Notes: a model not told the origin generated them from the letters alone. Positions 35,043 through 44,007 are shown, counted from the first letter of the stretch. The stretch: 64,000 bases of DNA from Thainema sp966674685 (GCA_966674685.1 CBKWJC010000022.1:1-64000); one strand, 5' to 3'. Numbers and translations are program-made.

Positions 35043-35879
35043 ATGGCGCTGCACAAACCGCTTAAACGACCGATGAAACGATTGAAGCTCAAGCGGCTAC
35101 TCACGCCGGAGGTGATTGCGCCGTTTATTGTCGGTGTGGTTGTCCTGCTGATTTGGGACTTAGCGGTGCGGATTTTCAATCTTCCGCCCTATCTACTACC
35201 AGGGCCGCTGCTCGTTCTGCAAACGCTGATTCAGGAGTGGGGCGATCTGTTTTCGGCCTTACTCACCACGGTCAAAATTACGCTGGTGGCGTTTCTGTCG
35301 GCAGTAGTATCGGGTTTGCTAATTGCTATTCTGTTTGCTCAAAGTAAGTGGATTGAGCGTAGCTTTTTCCCCTACGCCGTGGTGCTCCAGACAACTCCCA
35401 TTGTTGCGATCGCACCTTTAATCATCATCTGGCTGCGTAACAGCACCTTTGCCGCACTGGTGATCTGCGCCTGGATTGTGGCGCTATTTCCGATTATTTC
35501 TAACACAACGCTGGGCTTAAATAGCGCCGATCATAATCTGCTCAATTTGTTTCAGCTCTACAAATCCTCTCGCTGGCAAACGCTGCTGTATCTGCGCCTG
35601 CCCAGTGCCCTGCCCTATTTCCTGGGAGCGCTGCGGATTAGCGGTGGACTGGCTCTGATTGGTGCAGTGGTGGCTGAGTTTGTCGCGGGTACAGGTGGTC
35701 AACAGTCGGGGATTGCCTACGAAATCTTGATGTCCAGCTATAACCTGCAAATTCCCCGCATGTTTGCGGCACTGCTGATGACAACCGTGCTGGGCGTCAT
35801 TATCTTTGTGGTGCTGACGATTATCTCGGATCTGCTGTTGCGTAACTGGCACGAAAGCGCCGTTAAACGAGAAAATTAA
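35043..35879 (+). CDS. ABC transporter permease (NitT/TauT family)
   Basis: The membrane subunit (about 278 residues) of the importer. At least five to six transmembrane helices are visible, beginning with VIAPFIVGVVVLLIWDLAV. The EAA-like loop that contacts the ATPase lies around SSRWQTLLYLRLPSALPYFLGALRI. It belongs to the SsuC/TauC class of permeases (BPD_transp_1). The start at 35043 is preferred because it lies one base after the ATPase stop; the frame is open upstream within that gene. Confidence 0.93.
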   Translation: MALHKPLKRPMKRLKLKRLLTPEVIAPFIVGVVVLLIWDLAVRIFNLPPYLLPGPLLVLQTLIQEWGDLFSALLTTVKITLVAFLSAVVSGLLIAILFAQSKWIERSFFPYAVVLQTTPIVAIAPLIIIWLRNSTFAALVICAWIVALFPIISNTTLGLNSADHNLLNLFQLYKSSRWQTLLYLRLPSALPYFLGALRISGGLALIGAVVAEFVAGTGGQQSGIAYEILMSSYNLQIPRMFAALLMTTVLGVIIFVVLTIISDLLLRNWHESAVKREN

Positions 35880-35909
35880 TCTAGCTGTCGCCCTTCATTC
35901 AAGTACACC

Positions 35910-36509
35910 ATGACGGTTTTAAACATTCTTCCCGACCTAGAAACAACACGGCTCAAGCGCTGGACAGTTAACGACTACCATCGCATGGGCGAGCTTGGCA
36001 TTCTGGATTCAAGTGAGCGAACTGAACTTCTGTCTGGACAAATTGTTTTAATGACGGCCAAAGGAACTCCCCATGTAACGGCTTTGCGGCTGCTTGCAAC
36101 AACACTGGATACGCTTTTGACAAATGAGCCTGCGTTGGTCAGCACTCAAGATCCGATCCAGCTAGACAACTTCTCAGAACCGGAGCCAGATCTCGCTGTC
36201 GTTCAGGGCGAGATCCTGGACTATGCCGACCAGCATCCCCGCCCGGAGCAGGTCTATCTGGTTGTAGAAGTTGCCGATTCGACCCTCAAGCAGGACTGCG
36301 GTCTCAAGGCTCGGCTTTACGCTCAAGCTGGGATTGCCGACTATTGGGTGCTCGATCTCAACAATCGCCAACTTCACATTTTTCGCGAACCAACCCCGAC
36401 AGGCTACACCCGCCATCTCATTCTGACCGAGCCAAATCAAGCGTCACCGCTAGCTTTTCCACAGCTTTCTCTCGATCTCACGGCGATTCTTCCTCCAGTG
36501 AACACATAG
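35910..36509 (+). CDS. Uma2 family (DUF820) PD-(D/E)xK endonuclease-like protein
   Basis: A 199-residue protein of the Uma2/DUF820 family, which is strongly expanded in cyanobacteria. The nuclease-like core is visible: RTELLSGQIVLMTAKGTPH at the N-terminus, EPEPDLAVVQGE, YLVVEVADSTLKQD, KARLYAQAGIADYWVLDLNNRQL. The Asp of EPDLAVV and Glu of VVEV fit the PD-(D/E)xK layout. The biological target is unknown; these genes often travel in repeat-rich DNA, and here a family A repeat begins nine bases after the stop. Confidence 0.88.
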   Translation: MTVLNILPDLETTRLKRWTVNDYHRMGELGILDSSERTELLSGQIVLMTAKGTPHVTALRLLATTLDTLLTNEPALVSTQDPIQLDNFSEPEPDLAVVQGEILDYADQHPRPEQVYLVVEVADSTLKQDCGLKARLYAQAGIADYWVLDLNNRQLHIFREPTPTGYTRHLILTEPNQASPLAFPQLSLDLTAILPPVNT

Positions 36510-36517
36510 CTGCAAGT

Positions 36518-36620
36518 GATATGAAGTCTGGTTGAAAACCCATGATTTATTTTTTGTGAAACGCTTGCTCCGCAAGCGTTTCACAAAAAATAAATTGGTT
36601 CCTATACGCGGACTTGATAT
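36518..36620. repeat. Family A long-hairpin element, copy 2
   Basis: Outer ends ATATGAAGTCTGG and CGCGGACTTGATAT pair, as do GATTTATTTTTTGTG and CACAAAAAATAAAT and the core GAAACGCTTGC / GCAAGCGTTTC around TCC. It sits between the Uma2 gene and the convergent hsp20 gene and may serve as their terminator. Confidence 0.8.
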
Positions 36621-36716
36621 GAGCATTAAAAAACGGGTTTAGAAACCCTATAACTAAGGCTTCCAAACCCTTTAATTCAAATTAAATTAACCGTTCTCAA
36701 TTACACTGCCATGCAG

Positions 36717-37160
36717 CTAGCCAAGGTTAACTTTGACAACCTTGTTCTTTTCATCTTCTACCTTAGGCAGCGTGAGATGCAGAACACCATTTTTGTACTC
36801 GGCAGCAACGTTTTGATTGTCGATGCGACCGGGTAGAGGAATGACCCGCTGGAACCGACCGTAGCGGAATTCCGACCGAGTGGAGCCATTGCTCTCTTCC
36901 GTTTTCTCAGACTTGCGTTCACCGCTGATTGAAACCGATTCAGCCGTGACCTCAACATTGAGATCCTTCGGTTCCATGCCTGGAATTTCTAGCCTGAGCT
37001 GATACTCATCTTCAGTTTCATCTAGCTCAGCCGCTGGCGCGAAGGTCATGCCAAAACCATCGGGCCGAGTCGGTGAGGCAAGTACATCGTTAAACAAGCG
37101 GTTCATTTCCCGCTGTATGTCATGCATTTCCTGAAATGGTTTCCAGCGTACGAGTGTCAT
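36717..37160 (-). CDS. Hsp20 / alpha-crystallin family small heat shock protein
   Basis: A 147-residue small heat-shock chaperone that should form oligomers and hold unfolding proteins. The alpha-crystallin domain (about 40-140) begins at FAPAAELDETEDEYQLRLEIPG and ends with the GVLHLTLPK hallmark (A-x-x-x-N-G-V-L motif: AAEYKNGVLHL). The N-terminus MTLVRWKPFQEMHDIQREMNRLF is typical for cyanobacterial HspA proteins. A strong ribosome binding site AAGGAGGATAGG precedes the ATG. Heat induction is expected from the family, but I did not identify a regulatory element with confidence. Confidence 0.95.
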   Translation of the reverse strand: MTLVRWKPFQEMHDIQREMNRLFNDVLASPTRPDGFGMTFAPAAELDETEDEYQLRLEIPGMEPKDLNVEVTAESVSISGERKSEKTEESNGSTRSEFRYGRFQRVIPLPGRIDNQNVAAEYKNGVLHLTLPKVEDEKNKVVKVNLG

Positions 37161-37301
37161 AACCTATCCTCCTTGAAGTTAAATCAACAAGGTAGATTCA
37201 ATCCACGAACGCTTGATTGAACTCTACACTTTAATAGTAGGTCGTCAATCCTAAGCTTTAAAGTTCGGTTTAGAGAACATTTGGCCGCATTTCCCGAATT
37301 C

Positions 37302-37404
37302 ATATGAAATTCGGTTGAGAACCCATTGTTTATTTTTTGTGAAATGCTTGCTAAGCAAGCATTTCACAAAAAATAAACAGGTTTCTTACACCTGAACTTG
37401 ATAT
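37302..37404. repeat. Family A long-hairpin element, copy 3
   Basis: Same layout as copy 2: ATATGAAATTCGGTTGAG at the left and CTGAACTTGATAT at the right, with the core GAAATGCTTGCTAAGCAAGC then ATTTC. The bases that differ from copy 2 (G to A in one arm) are matched by the complementary change in the other arm. It lies directly upstream of dusA and may overlap its promoter. Confidence 0.8.
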
Positions 37405-37442
37405 CACTAGTTGCCTTTTTGTCGCGTATTTTTAATTGTTTG

Positions 37443-38477
37443 ATGGTTAATTCTTCAGCTTCAACTTCCGCGATCGCACATCCCCATCCCTATCTACCCG
37501 TAACAGCGTATCCACTCAGCATTGCGCCGATGATGGATCGCACCGATCGGCACTACCGCTACTTCATGCGGCAGATTACAAAGCACACGCTGCTCTACAC
37601 CGAAATGGTGACTACTGCCGCCATTCTGCATGGCGATCGCAAGAAGCTGCTGGGGTTTTCTGAGATTGAGAAGCCGCTAGCCCTACAACTGGGTGGCGAT
37701 CATCCAGCCGAACTGGCTGAATGCGCCCGTGTTGCCCAGGATTGGGGCTATGACGAAGTTAATTTGAACGTGGGGTGCCCTAGCGATCGCGTCCAGAGCG
37801 GCAACTTTGGCGCGTGCCTGATGGCTCAGCCGCAGCGCGTGGCCGACTGCGTCGCCGCCATGATGGCCGCCACGGATTTACCCATAACCGTCAAGCACCG
37901 CATTGGTGTGGACGACCTCGACCGCTACGAAGATATGGCCCATTTCGTGCAAACCGTCTCCCAGACGGGTTGCCAGCGCTTCACCGTTCATGCTCGCAAA
38001 GCCTGGTTACAGGGACTCAGCCCCAAAGAAAATCGCGATGTGCCACCCCTGCGCTATGCAGATGTCCATCGGCTCAAGCAAGACTTCCCCCAGCTCACAA
38101 TTGAAATCAACGGCGGCTTCAAAACCCTGGAACAGGCTCAAGCTCAGCTACCAGCGGTCGATGCCGTGATGATTGGTCGCGCAGCCTATGACAATCCCTA
38201 CATCTTTGCCCAAGCCGACCACCAGTTTTACGGCTCCGATGCTGAACCCCTATCGCGGGAAGCCGTTGCGATCGCAATGCTGGACTACTGCGATCGCTGG
38301 GTCGCCCAAGGTTTTAAGCTGAACACCGTCACGCGTCACATGCTGCAATTGTTCTATGGACAACCCGGTAGCCGCATTTGGAAACGAGTGATCACGGAGA
38401 ATTCGTGCCGAATCGGTAACGGCTCAGACGTGATTCGAGAGGCGTTGAGGCAGATGGGTAATGGGGTGGATGGGTGA
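37443..38477 (+). CDS. dusA: tRNA-dihydrouridine(20/20a) synthase DusA
   Basis: An FMN-dependent flavoenzyme (about 344 residues) that reduces U20/U20a in tRNA. The barrel starts with SIAPMMDRTDRHYRYFMRQI, the DusA-specific opening. The catalytic Cys is in NVGCPSDRVQSGNFGACLM, followed by ITVKHRIGVDD and TVHARKAWLQGLSPKENRDVPPL, which is characteristic of DusA. FMN-phosphate binding is at INGGFKT and MIGRAAYDNP. The start at 37443 avoids the residues coded next to repeat copy 3; the frame is open upstream to 37398. Confidence 0.95.
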   Translation: MVNSSASTSAIAHPHPYLPVTAYPLSIAPMMDRTDRHYRYFMRQITKHTLLYTEMVTTAAILHGDRKKLLGFSEIEKPLALQLGGDHPAELAECARVAQDWGYDEVNLNVGCPSDRVQSGNFGACLMAQPQRVADCVAAMMAATDLPITVKHRIGVDDLDRYEDMAHFVQTVSQTGCQRFTVHARKAWLQGLSPKENRDVPPLRYADVHRLKQDFPQLTIEINGGFKTLEQAQAQLPAVDAVMIGRAAYDNPYIFAQADHQFYGSDAEPLSREAVAIAMLDYCDRWVAQGFKLNTVTRHMLQLFYGQPGSRIWKRVITENSCRIGNGSDVIREALRQMGNGVDG

Positions 38478-38485
38478 TATCAAAA

Positions 38486-38540
38486 GGTTTTGAGTTGTGA
38501 ATTTGAGTGCAGTCACTCAAAATTCACAACTCAAAGCTCA
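38486..38540. terminator. Long imperfect hairpin after dusA
   Basis: TTTTGAGTTGTGAATTT pairs with AAAATTCACAACTCAAA around GAGTGCAGTCACTC, which is itself a hairpin. It lies just after the dusA stop and probably ends its transcript. Similar 'AAAACTCAAAACTC' text occurs near 34130-34160. Confidence 0.55.
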
Positions 38541-38631
38541 ATATTTTCCAATCCAAGTTGAACCTCTTGATAGAGTCTTCTTGATTGAGCGTTGGATAAA
38601 AGTTGAGCAGTAATATCTCCTCCTCAAGCTT

Positions 38632-38919
38632 ATGACTGCTAATACCGTCGAACTATTTGCCACCCAGGTTGCGATCGCATCCCTTGATGCTTACCGCACT
38701 CACCTCTCGCCTCGGAAAGGCTTTTCCTGTCCCCACCGATTGCTGCATGGCGGCGAGTCCTGTTCCGACTACGTCAAACGCATCTTGACTAACCAGAACC
38801 TAAGCGCAGCTATTCAGCTTGCTCCTCAACGATTCCAATCCTGCAAAACTGCTGCTCAAACCTTACAACACAAAGCCGAAGGTGGCTGTATCGTGATTCC
38901 GTGTTGTATACCGATCTAA
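38632..38919 (+). CDS. yidD: YidD-like protein (membrane protein insertion efficiency factor family)
   Basis: A 95-residue protein that resembles the YidD family, which assists YidC-dependent membrane insertion: YRTHLSPRKGFSCPHRLLHGGESCSDYVKRIL aligns with the Y.R.iSP...C.F.PTCS.Y pattern. It is a diverged version: the loop between the two Cys residues is unusual, and C-terminal Cys residues (GGCIVIPCC) are additional. The classic yidD context (rnpA, rpmH, yidC) is absent. Whether it acts in membrane insertion is therefore uncertain. Confidence 0.7.
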   Translation: MTANTVELFATQVAIASLDAYRTHLSPRKGFSCPHRLLHGGESCSDYVKRILTNQNLSAAIQLAPQRFQSCKTAAQTLQHKAEGGCIVIPCCIPI

Positions 38920-38948
38920 TAAGCTTTTCGGCCTTGCTTAATCTGGCT

Positions 38949-39012
38949 GTGAATTGTGATGTGGAGGCGGTGTCTCCACATCACAATTCATACTTAAAAT
39001 CAGCAATCCCAG
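38949..39012. repeat. Family D hairpin, full copy
   Basis: GTGAATTGTGATGTGGAG pairs with CTCCACATCACAATTCAT-type sequence around GCGGTGT. Its right arm plus the flank TACTTAAAATCAGCAATCCC is found inverted at 2224-2270. The rest of the spacer up to 39211 holds two HIP1 sites and no clear gene. Confidence 0.65.
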
Positions 39013-39211
39013 CTTTTCTTTTGCTGACCCATCCCCATAGCTACAGCAGAAATAAAGAGCAAATCGCGATCGCAACACCATGCAATGTGCGATCGCATAT
39101 TTGAAGATGCATGATCGCGATCGACCTGCTGAAGCACTTGCCGATACAATAATTTTCTATCGCCATCATTAAATCATTGCGATATCAATCCTTAGCCAAA
39201 GGAGGCTTACG

Positions 39212-40789
39212 GTGCGGCGCGATGTCTTCATCAGAAACGATTCGGGTGGGTTTAGCGTACTGGCTGCATCAGCGGCTCCTGCCATCATTGATGAGCGCCT
39301 AGATGAGCTGGAATATGTAATGGCTCATCAGGTTTTGCTGCTGGAGCTATATGGTGATGATTCGATGCCAGTGCGCTTAGTGGTAGACGAACCGCTGCTG
39401 CCAGAGGAAGAGGCTCAATGGCTAGCCCACGTTGCCAGCCAGATTGAAGCTCCCGATGGCCGATTACTCGTCATGGGTGGCTTCGATCCAGATGTACTGG
39501 CCTGGTGGCAAGAGGATCATGCACCTGATGAAGATGGTGATGGCGTGGCCGTGGTGCAGGCTAGACCCGGCAACTGGCTGGTCGATGTGTATGCCCATGT
39601 TGGCTCCATGAACGGTCGCCAAATTCTCAGTCAGGCCGAGGAAAAACCGGGCGCTTTTTTCCGGCGCTGCTATCCCGATCAATCATTTCCGATTTGGTTA
39701 GCCAAAATGCTGGAATACTCCGGCGAAGATGATCCGGGGTACGAAGACCTCTGGCAGGATGTTGCTGCCAGCATCAAAGCAGGTCATCTCAACTTAGATC
39801 TAGATACAGCCAGCGCAATCGGCTTTTTGGTTCACATCACTCCCGCCGCTGAAGCTCTTACTGATGGTTCGACTCAGGCATCACCAGCCGAAGCAGGCTG
39901 GTTTGATTACGATGCAGGTCAGCGAATTCCCGCTGTGTTTCCCCTAGGACTCACCGCCACTGTTCCCGATCCAGACCTCGAATCATTCTGCGATCGCATT
40001 CTGTCGCGTCCCAAACCTGTTGTAGAACTGCCCGTCGCGACCGAACTGACTGAGATCATCGAAACCTGGAGCGGCGAACCGCTGCAACCGCTAATCGGGG
40101 GAGGTGAACGGCAGTTAAGACCCACTGATGCGTTTCATCTCTACTGGACGGCAGCACTCTGCGCGGATTCGCCGCCTCGCTTCGAGCTGTGGGTAACGAC
40201 CGACGAAGCCTGGACACCTCCTGCTCCCTCGCCTGAATGTGCCGTTGTTCACAAAGGTGTTACTAATGGGTTTACAACTTGGGCACTGGGGCCACCACCG
40301 AATGCAGGCGGCTGGTTCACGTGGAATGCGGCGCAGATCGCTGCGTCCGGTTTAACTGATCTACCAGATGGCGCAACGCTCATCCTCGCTATGGCACCCG
40401 ACCGAGATGACGAGCCAAGCCTAGACGACGAGGTTGATCCGGCTGTAGGTCGGGCGCTTTACAGCGGTCAGATACAAGACGGCATTTGGCGGATTTCAGA
40501 GGCATCGCCTGCTGTCAGTCGAGAAACGCTGGATGCGGCGCTTGCCTTCGTCGCTGAGCTAGTTGAACACGCTCATATCTCAGTACACGGAGCAGACGAA
40601 CAGCGGGTACTCAAAGCAACTGCCGCCATGTATTTACTCCCAAACAATTCATTGGTGTGGGATGGCGAAACCGTACAGCTCGCGGAACCGGATCAGCGGA
40701 TGCTGATTATGCTGGCTGAGCCTGTGTTTAGAACCCGTTTTGCTGCTCAGTGGCCCAGCGATCCGATTGATGCTGATGAGGAGTGGTAA
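39212..40789 (+). CDS. Unknown protein (525 residues)
   Basis: I do not recognise a family. The start is GTG with a near-perfect ribosome binding site (AAAGGAGG, about 8 bases upstream). The product is soluble, strongly acidic and rich in Trp, Pro, Asp and Ala, with no signal peptide or transmembrane helix. Visible features are paired blocks such as LLVMGGFDPDVLAWWQEDHAPDE, WLAKMLEYSGEDDPGYEDLWQDVAA and LILAMAPDRDDEPSLDDEVDPA. Codon use and HIP1 content match the chromosome. The neighbouring minus-strand gene converges on it with 4 bases between stops. Confidence 0.7.
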   Translation: MRRDVFIRNDSGGFSVLAASAAPAIIDERLDELEYVMAHQVLLLELYGDDSMPVRLVVDEPLLPEEEAQWLAHVASQIEAPDGRLLVMGGFDPDVLAWWQEDHAPDEDGDGVAVVQARPGNWLVDVYAHVGSMNGRQILSQAEEKPGAFFRRCYPDQSFPIWLAKMLEYSGEDDPGYEDLWQDVAASIKAGHLNLDLDTASAIGFLVHITPAAEALTDGSTQASPAEAGWFDYDAGQRIPAVFPLGLTATVPDPDLESFCDRILSRPKPVVELPVATELTEIIETWSGEPLQPLIGGGERQLRPTDAFHLYWTAALCADSPPRFELWVTTDEAWTPPAPSPECAVVHKGVTNGFTTWALGPPPNAGGWFTWNAAQIAASGLTDLPDGATLILAMAPDRDDEPSLDDEVDPAVGRALYSGQIQDGIWRISEASPAVSRETLDAALAFVAELVEHAHISVHGADEQRVLKATAAMYLLPNNSLVWDGETVQLAEPDQRMLIMLAEPVFRTRFAAQWPSDPIDADEEW

Positions 40790-40793
40790 CGAT

Positions 40794-41462
40794 TTAACTG
40801 GCGATTTGTTTAGGATATATCTGGGTAGCTTCAGGCAATCGGATCTGGCCAAACAGCTCAAAATAGTACCGCAACTGCATCTGTTGCAGCGCTGGAGGTA
40901 GGCCAACGTGAAACTTGATGCGCTGTGCCCCCTGATGCTTACCCTGCTCATCGACTTGGAATTTACCGTCGGTCAGGATGCGGTAATCGTTGAGCTTGCT
41001 GTCTAAATCGTTCTCAATGTTCTGGGGTTTGGCATCCATGCCCACAAACAGCAATTCTCCTGGTTCCCAAAACAGAAATCCTTCCTGCTTCTGTTTCTGC
41101 TTTGGCGTAATCGTTAAATCCAGAATGTACCAGTTGAACCGCTGATCGTCTGCTCGTTCCTCGCGCAGCAGTTCTGCCGCTTCGGGATCGCTATCGGTTT
41201 CGCTACTGGCTTTGCGGACGGGCGGTTTGGCGCGGCGAATCTCGTGAACCTGGACTGCGGCCCCTGACAGTACCTGGCCTTTGGCTTTGAAGGGTAAGGT
41301 CAGCAATCGTCGAATGGCATAACCAAACCCATAGCGCACACCTAAAAGGAGCGCTGCAATTAACAGTAAACAAGCCCACCACGGCAAAAATTTAATCGCA
41401 ACTACCAACAGTGCGGCTAGTACAAGAAGCGCTAAAAACGTAAACTTCAGCATGGGATACAC
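40794..41462 (-). CDS. Unknown membrane-anchored protein
   Basis: A 222-residue protein, probably inner-membrane. Two hydrophobic helices at the N-terminus (about 7-27 and 29-46: FTFLALLVLAALLVVAIKFL and WWACLLLIAALLLGVRYGF) are followed by a cytosolic or periplasmic domain of about 170 residues with a basic linker and regular beta-like strands (WYILDLTITPK, GELLFVGMDAKP, RIKFHVGLPP). I do not recognise the domain. Start is GTG at 41462 or, nine bases later, ATG. No operon partner. Confidence 0.65.
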   Translation of the reverse strand: MYPMLKFTFLALLVLAALLVVAIKFLPWWACLLLIAALLLGVRYGFGYAIRRLLTLPFKAKGQVLSGAAVQVHEIRRAKPPVRKASSETDSDPEAAELLREERADDQRFNWYILDLTITPKQKQKQEGFLFWEPGELLFVGMDAKPQNIENDLDSKLNDYRILTDGKFQVDEQGKHQGAQRIKFHVGLPPALQQMQLRYYFELFGQIRLPEATQIYPKQIAS

Positions 41463-41811
41463 TCATCTATGTAGCGTTGCCCAATGATGAAATAAAGGCT
41501 TTAGAGCGGCCTCTAAGTGAGCAACAGGTTTGTGTTAGAACACTTTGATCATTCCCAACAAACCTAGAAAACTCACAGGATGAATTTAGTTCAATTTTAT
41601 AAACTCTGGGTTAGAAGGTATGGCCGAGGTGCGATCGCAGTTTCAATCAACCGAATCTAAACCTAGCTTGCATCAAACGTGCGATCGCACTCCCAAAACT
41701 TGCAGCACCCTCCAGAAACGCAGTTTCTGACCTTCGACGAGGTCCAGGACGGTCGTTCGTCCTGGTCGAAGGGGTCTGGGGGCAGCGAAATGCCCCCAGT
41801 GGGGTTGTGAT
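41463..41811. other. Intergenic region with hairpins
   Basis: No gene is supported. HIP1 sites lie at about 41632 and 41682. A pair TTCGACGAGG / CCTGGTCGAA region near 41735-41775 and a strong hairpin at 41776-41799 occupy the right part. Confidence 0.45.
41776..41799 (-). terminator. Hairpin after the 92-residue gene
   Basis: CTGGGGGCA and TGCCCCCAG pair around GCGAAA. On the minus strand it lies 12 bases after the stop of the gene at 41812-42090, so it may terminate it, although no T-tract follows. Confidence 0.5.
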
Positions 41812-42090
41812 TTAGTTCAGATAGCGGGTAAGAATACTAATCTGATCATCTGGATGCCGCTGAGCCAAAACTCGCGCCACATCACCTGCACTCGGACAAG
41901 GAATCGGTTGACTCCACTCGTTCACTTCAGCAAACCCGCGCCGATGCAGATTTTTGATGGTGACAATGATATCGGGGCGGGAGCCGAGCAGGATGAGCCG
42001 CAGGGGATGGCGACCATCGCGGATATTTTGGTTGGTCGCAACAGACTGTGGCGCTGTTTGGGAGGCAGCACCGAGGATGAAGTATGTCAT
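41812..42090 (-). CDS. Small conserved cyanobacterial hypothetical protein
   Basis: A 92-residue protein. The middle segment LRLILLGSRPDIIVTIKNLHRRGFAEVNEWSQPIPCPSAGDVARVL is like a family of short cyanobacterial proteins with a 'GTPE.V..TIH.LHRLGF.EVG.WSPLLPTP..GEV' pattern, as far as I remember. No signal or membrane segment. It is the last gene before the Argonaute island. Function is unknown. Confidence 0.6.
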   Translation of the reverse strand: MTYFILGAASQTAPQSVATNQNIRDGRHPLRLILLGSRPDIIVTIKNLHRRGFAEVNEWSQPIPCPSAGDVARVLAQRHPDDQISILTRYLN

Positions 42091-42447
42091 TGTGTTGTCC
42101 TTTGGTTTTGACTTTCGGGGAGGAAAGCCAAAAACCTAGCCCCCCTGCAACAGATGAAGTGCAATGCAGAGCGGCTGAGGCTACAATTACCCAAGCCTGT
42201 GCGTTGCTGTGCCAACGTTTACAGGTCAGCCGCTCAGAGTTGTCGTTACCAACTCTGGGTGGCGTTGACTAGATTTTTGGTATCCAGTTGTCGCGCAGAG
42301 ATAAAGAAGGAAGCGCGTTGACAACTTAACGTTTCACAGTAAGGGATTTAGCCTGTGTCGTCAATCTAGGTTCACTGACAGAAACATCAGCTTACTGATA
42401 GAAGCTACCTCTAAGCTGAAATGCCTATGCCAAAGTATTTCTAGAAA
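42091..42447. other. Intergenic region at the edge of the Argonaute island
   Basis: No convincing gene. The sequence changes here from GC-balanced to AT-rich. No obvious direct repeat, tRNA end or integrase gene marks a boundary, so the means of entry of the island is unclear. Confidence 0.4.
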
Positions 42448-44007
42448 TTAAATATAGAACTTAAAATTATATCGACGTTCTTTTACAGTTGGATTCGAGA
42501 CAAGAATTTCCCCAACAGCATCAGAAAAACCTACTGTGACAGGTTGAGATTCGCCTAAACGACACGCATTATAGTTCAGTTTAGTTAGTCCAAAAATATC
42601 TTGTCCAACTCTTTCTATAGAAGCTTCACCATGTTGGATAATAATACTCAACGGTACAGGTACTTCCCACCCATCGTAAGTTGCAAGACGCGGTTTAAAG
42701 CCACTTGCCCATAACAAACCAGATCTATCGTCTAGTTTCATAAATGTTCCACGTATTACAGGCATTTCACCAGGACGATAAAGCCTAAAAGGTGTTCGTT
42801 TATCGCTACGAACTCGAATGCCGACTAGCTTCACATTTGAAGGGCAGGCTTCTTTATAACCCTCAAACTCTTCACTACTAATTGATGAACGTGAATGCAA
42901 AAAAATTTCAGTCAGCTCTTTTCCCTCTAGTTCACGATAGGTTTTTAAAGCTCCTGCTAAAAGATTATAAGCGGCTTCTTTAGTTAAGTGGAACTGCTTA
43001 TCTCTAGGAGAATACCAAGGGCCAAAATCCCCCAAGAAAACTATTCCATCTCCAGTGTCAAGAAACATTTGGGCAGCGCAGCAAGCTGTTCTGTTACCTT
43101 CACTCTCATCCGTTTTGCGAAAAGCAATGCCAATATAGCAAGTACCTTCACGTGCAGTAACCAAGCGCCAAGGTTTACCCCCAGCTTTATAATAGAAAGC
43201 TGTTCCAAGATTCCACATTCTATCTGATAAGGGTGTTAAAGATCTTTCACCAAATTTATTTTCATTAGTCAATCGAAGTGTAGATTCACGAACGATCTGA
43301 ATTGGAATTCCATATTTCATGGAGCGAGCTTTGATTTGACGGCGAAAATCAGGTGAAAATCTATAAGTTTCTGGATCTATATCGGAGAGAAGGCTTAATT
43401 GTCCTTGCTGCCTCTTCCGAACTTCCTTTTTGGAAATCTTTTCTCCTGTCGAGTTAATAACATAAGATTTAGGGCGGCAATTACTATATACTTCATCTGG
43501 AACAACACAAATAGCTAATTTTGGAATTTGATCCAATTTAGTAGCAGCTATTTCCAACTTGTTAAGATATAGATTCGAAACTTTATAGGCACGCTCATGC
43601 TTTTCATATGTGCGGGCTGCTTCTGAAAGTTCTGTAGGGTCAAGCAAATATGATTTCAGTGGTTGACTAGGCCAGCGAGTACAAAAAGCTGCTTCAAACC
43701 CTGGATAAGGAGGCCACAGGCGAAAATTAGGATTTTTTGCGCGAAAACCGCTGTGTTGCTTGTCAATGTCTTTAGCTTTGGAATCAATGTCCAAAGTAGC
43801 TGGTCGCATTAGAGCTTTTGACCATTTTGATAGTTTAGATAAACCTAAACCAGGTCCAATAACAACATAAGAAATAGACTTAGCTCTTGATTCATCATCG
43901 GCGTCATAAGGTCCAAATAATGCTAATCCATCATGAGGATCTTGTACTCTTTGCCCATAACGAAACTCAAGCTCTGGTTCGTCAAATACGGTAATATGAT
44001 CATTCAT
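42448..44007 (-). CDS. Short prokaryotic Argonaute (MID-PIWI), catalytically inactive
   Basis: The 519-residue protein is a short pAgo with only MID and PIWI domains, after an N-terminal extension (LALFGPYDADDES, about 28-40). The MID domain (about 160-275) has the guide 5'-end pocket pattern FRRQIKARSMKYGIPIQIV (221-239). The PIWI domain (about 280-519) begins at TCYIGIAFRK. Here Ala295 stands where slicing Argonautes have the first catalytic Asp, and the second Asp is lost in LHSRSSIS (370-377). The C-terminal LTKLNYNACRL and QPVTVGF blocks are typical of short pAgos. It should bind a guide and a complementary target without cutting, then switch on its partner. Its ATG lies within the end of the partner gene (8-base overlap ATGAATGA). 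The region is AT-rich, unlike its neighbours. Confidence 0.93.
   Translation of the reverse strand: MNDHITVFDEPELEFRYGQRVQDPHDGLALFGPYDADDESRAKSISYVVIGPGLGLSKLSKWSKALMRPATLDIDSKAKDIDKQHSGFRAKNPNFRLWPPYPGFEAAFCTRWPSQPLKSYLLDPTELSEAARTYEKHERAYKVSNLYLNKLEIAATKLDQIPKLAICVVPDEVYSNCRPKSYVINSTGEKISKKEVRKRQQGQLSLLSDIDPETYRFSPDFRRQIKARSMKYGIPIQIVRESTLRLTNENKFGERSLTPLSDRMWNLGTAFYYKAGGKPWRLVTAREGTCYIGIAFRKTDESEGNRTACCAAQMFLDTGDGIVFLGDFGPWYSPRDKQFHLTKEAAYNLLAGALKTYRELEGKELTEIFLHSRSSISSEEFEGYKEACPSNVKLVGIRVRSDKRTPFRLYRPGEMPVIRGTFMKLDDRSGLLWASGFKPRLATYDGWEVPVPLSIIIQHGEASIERVGQDIFGLTKLNYNACRLGESQPVTVGFSDAVGEILVSNPTVKERRYNFKFYI

Noticed and set aside
37398..37442. Upstream start for dusA
   Set aside because: The extra residues are coded by the edge of a family A repeat and are not part of the DusA family.
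42084..42272. Small plus-strand gene at the edge of the Argonaute island
   Set aside because: It has no convincing start signal or family features and begins inside the opposite-strand 92-residue gene.
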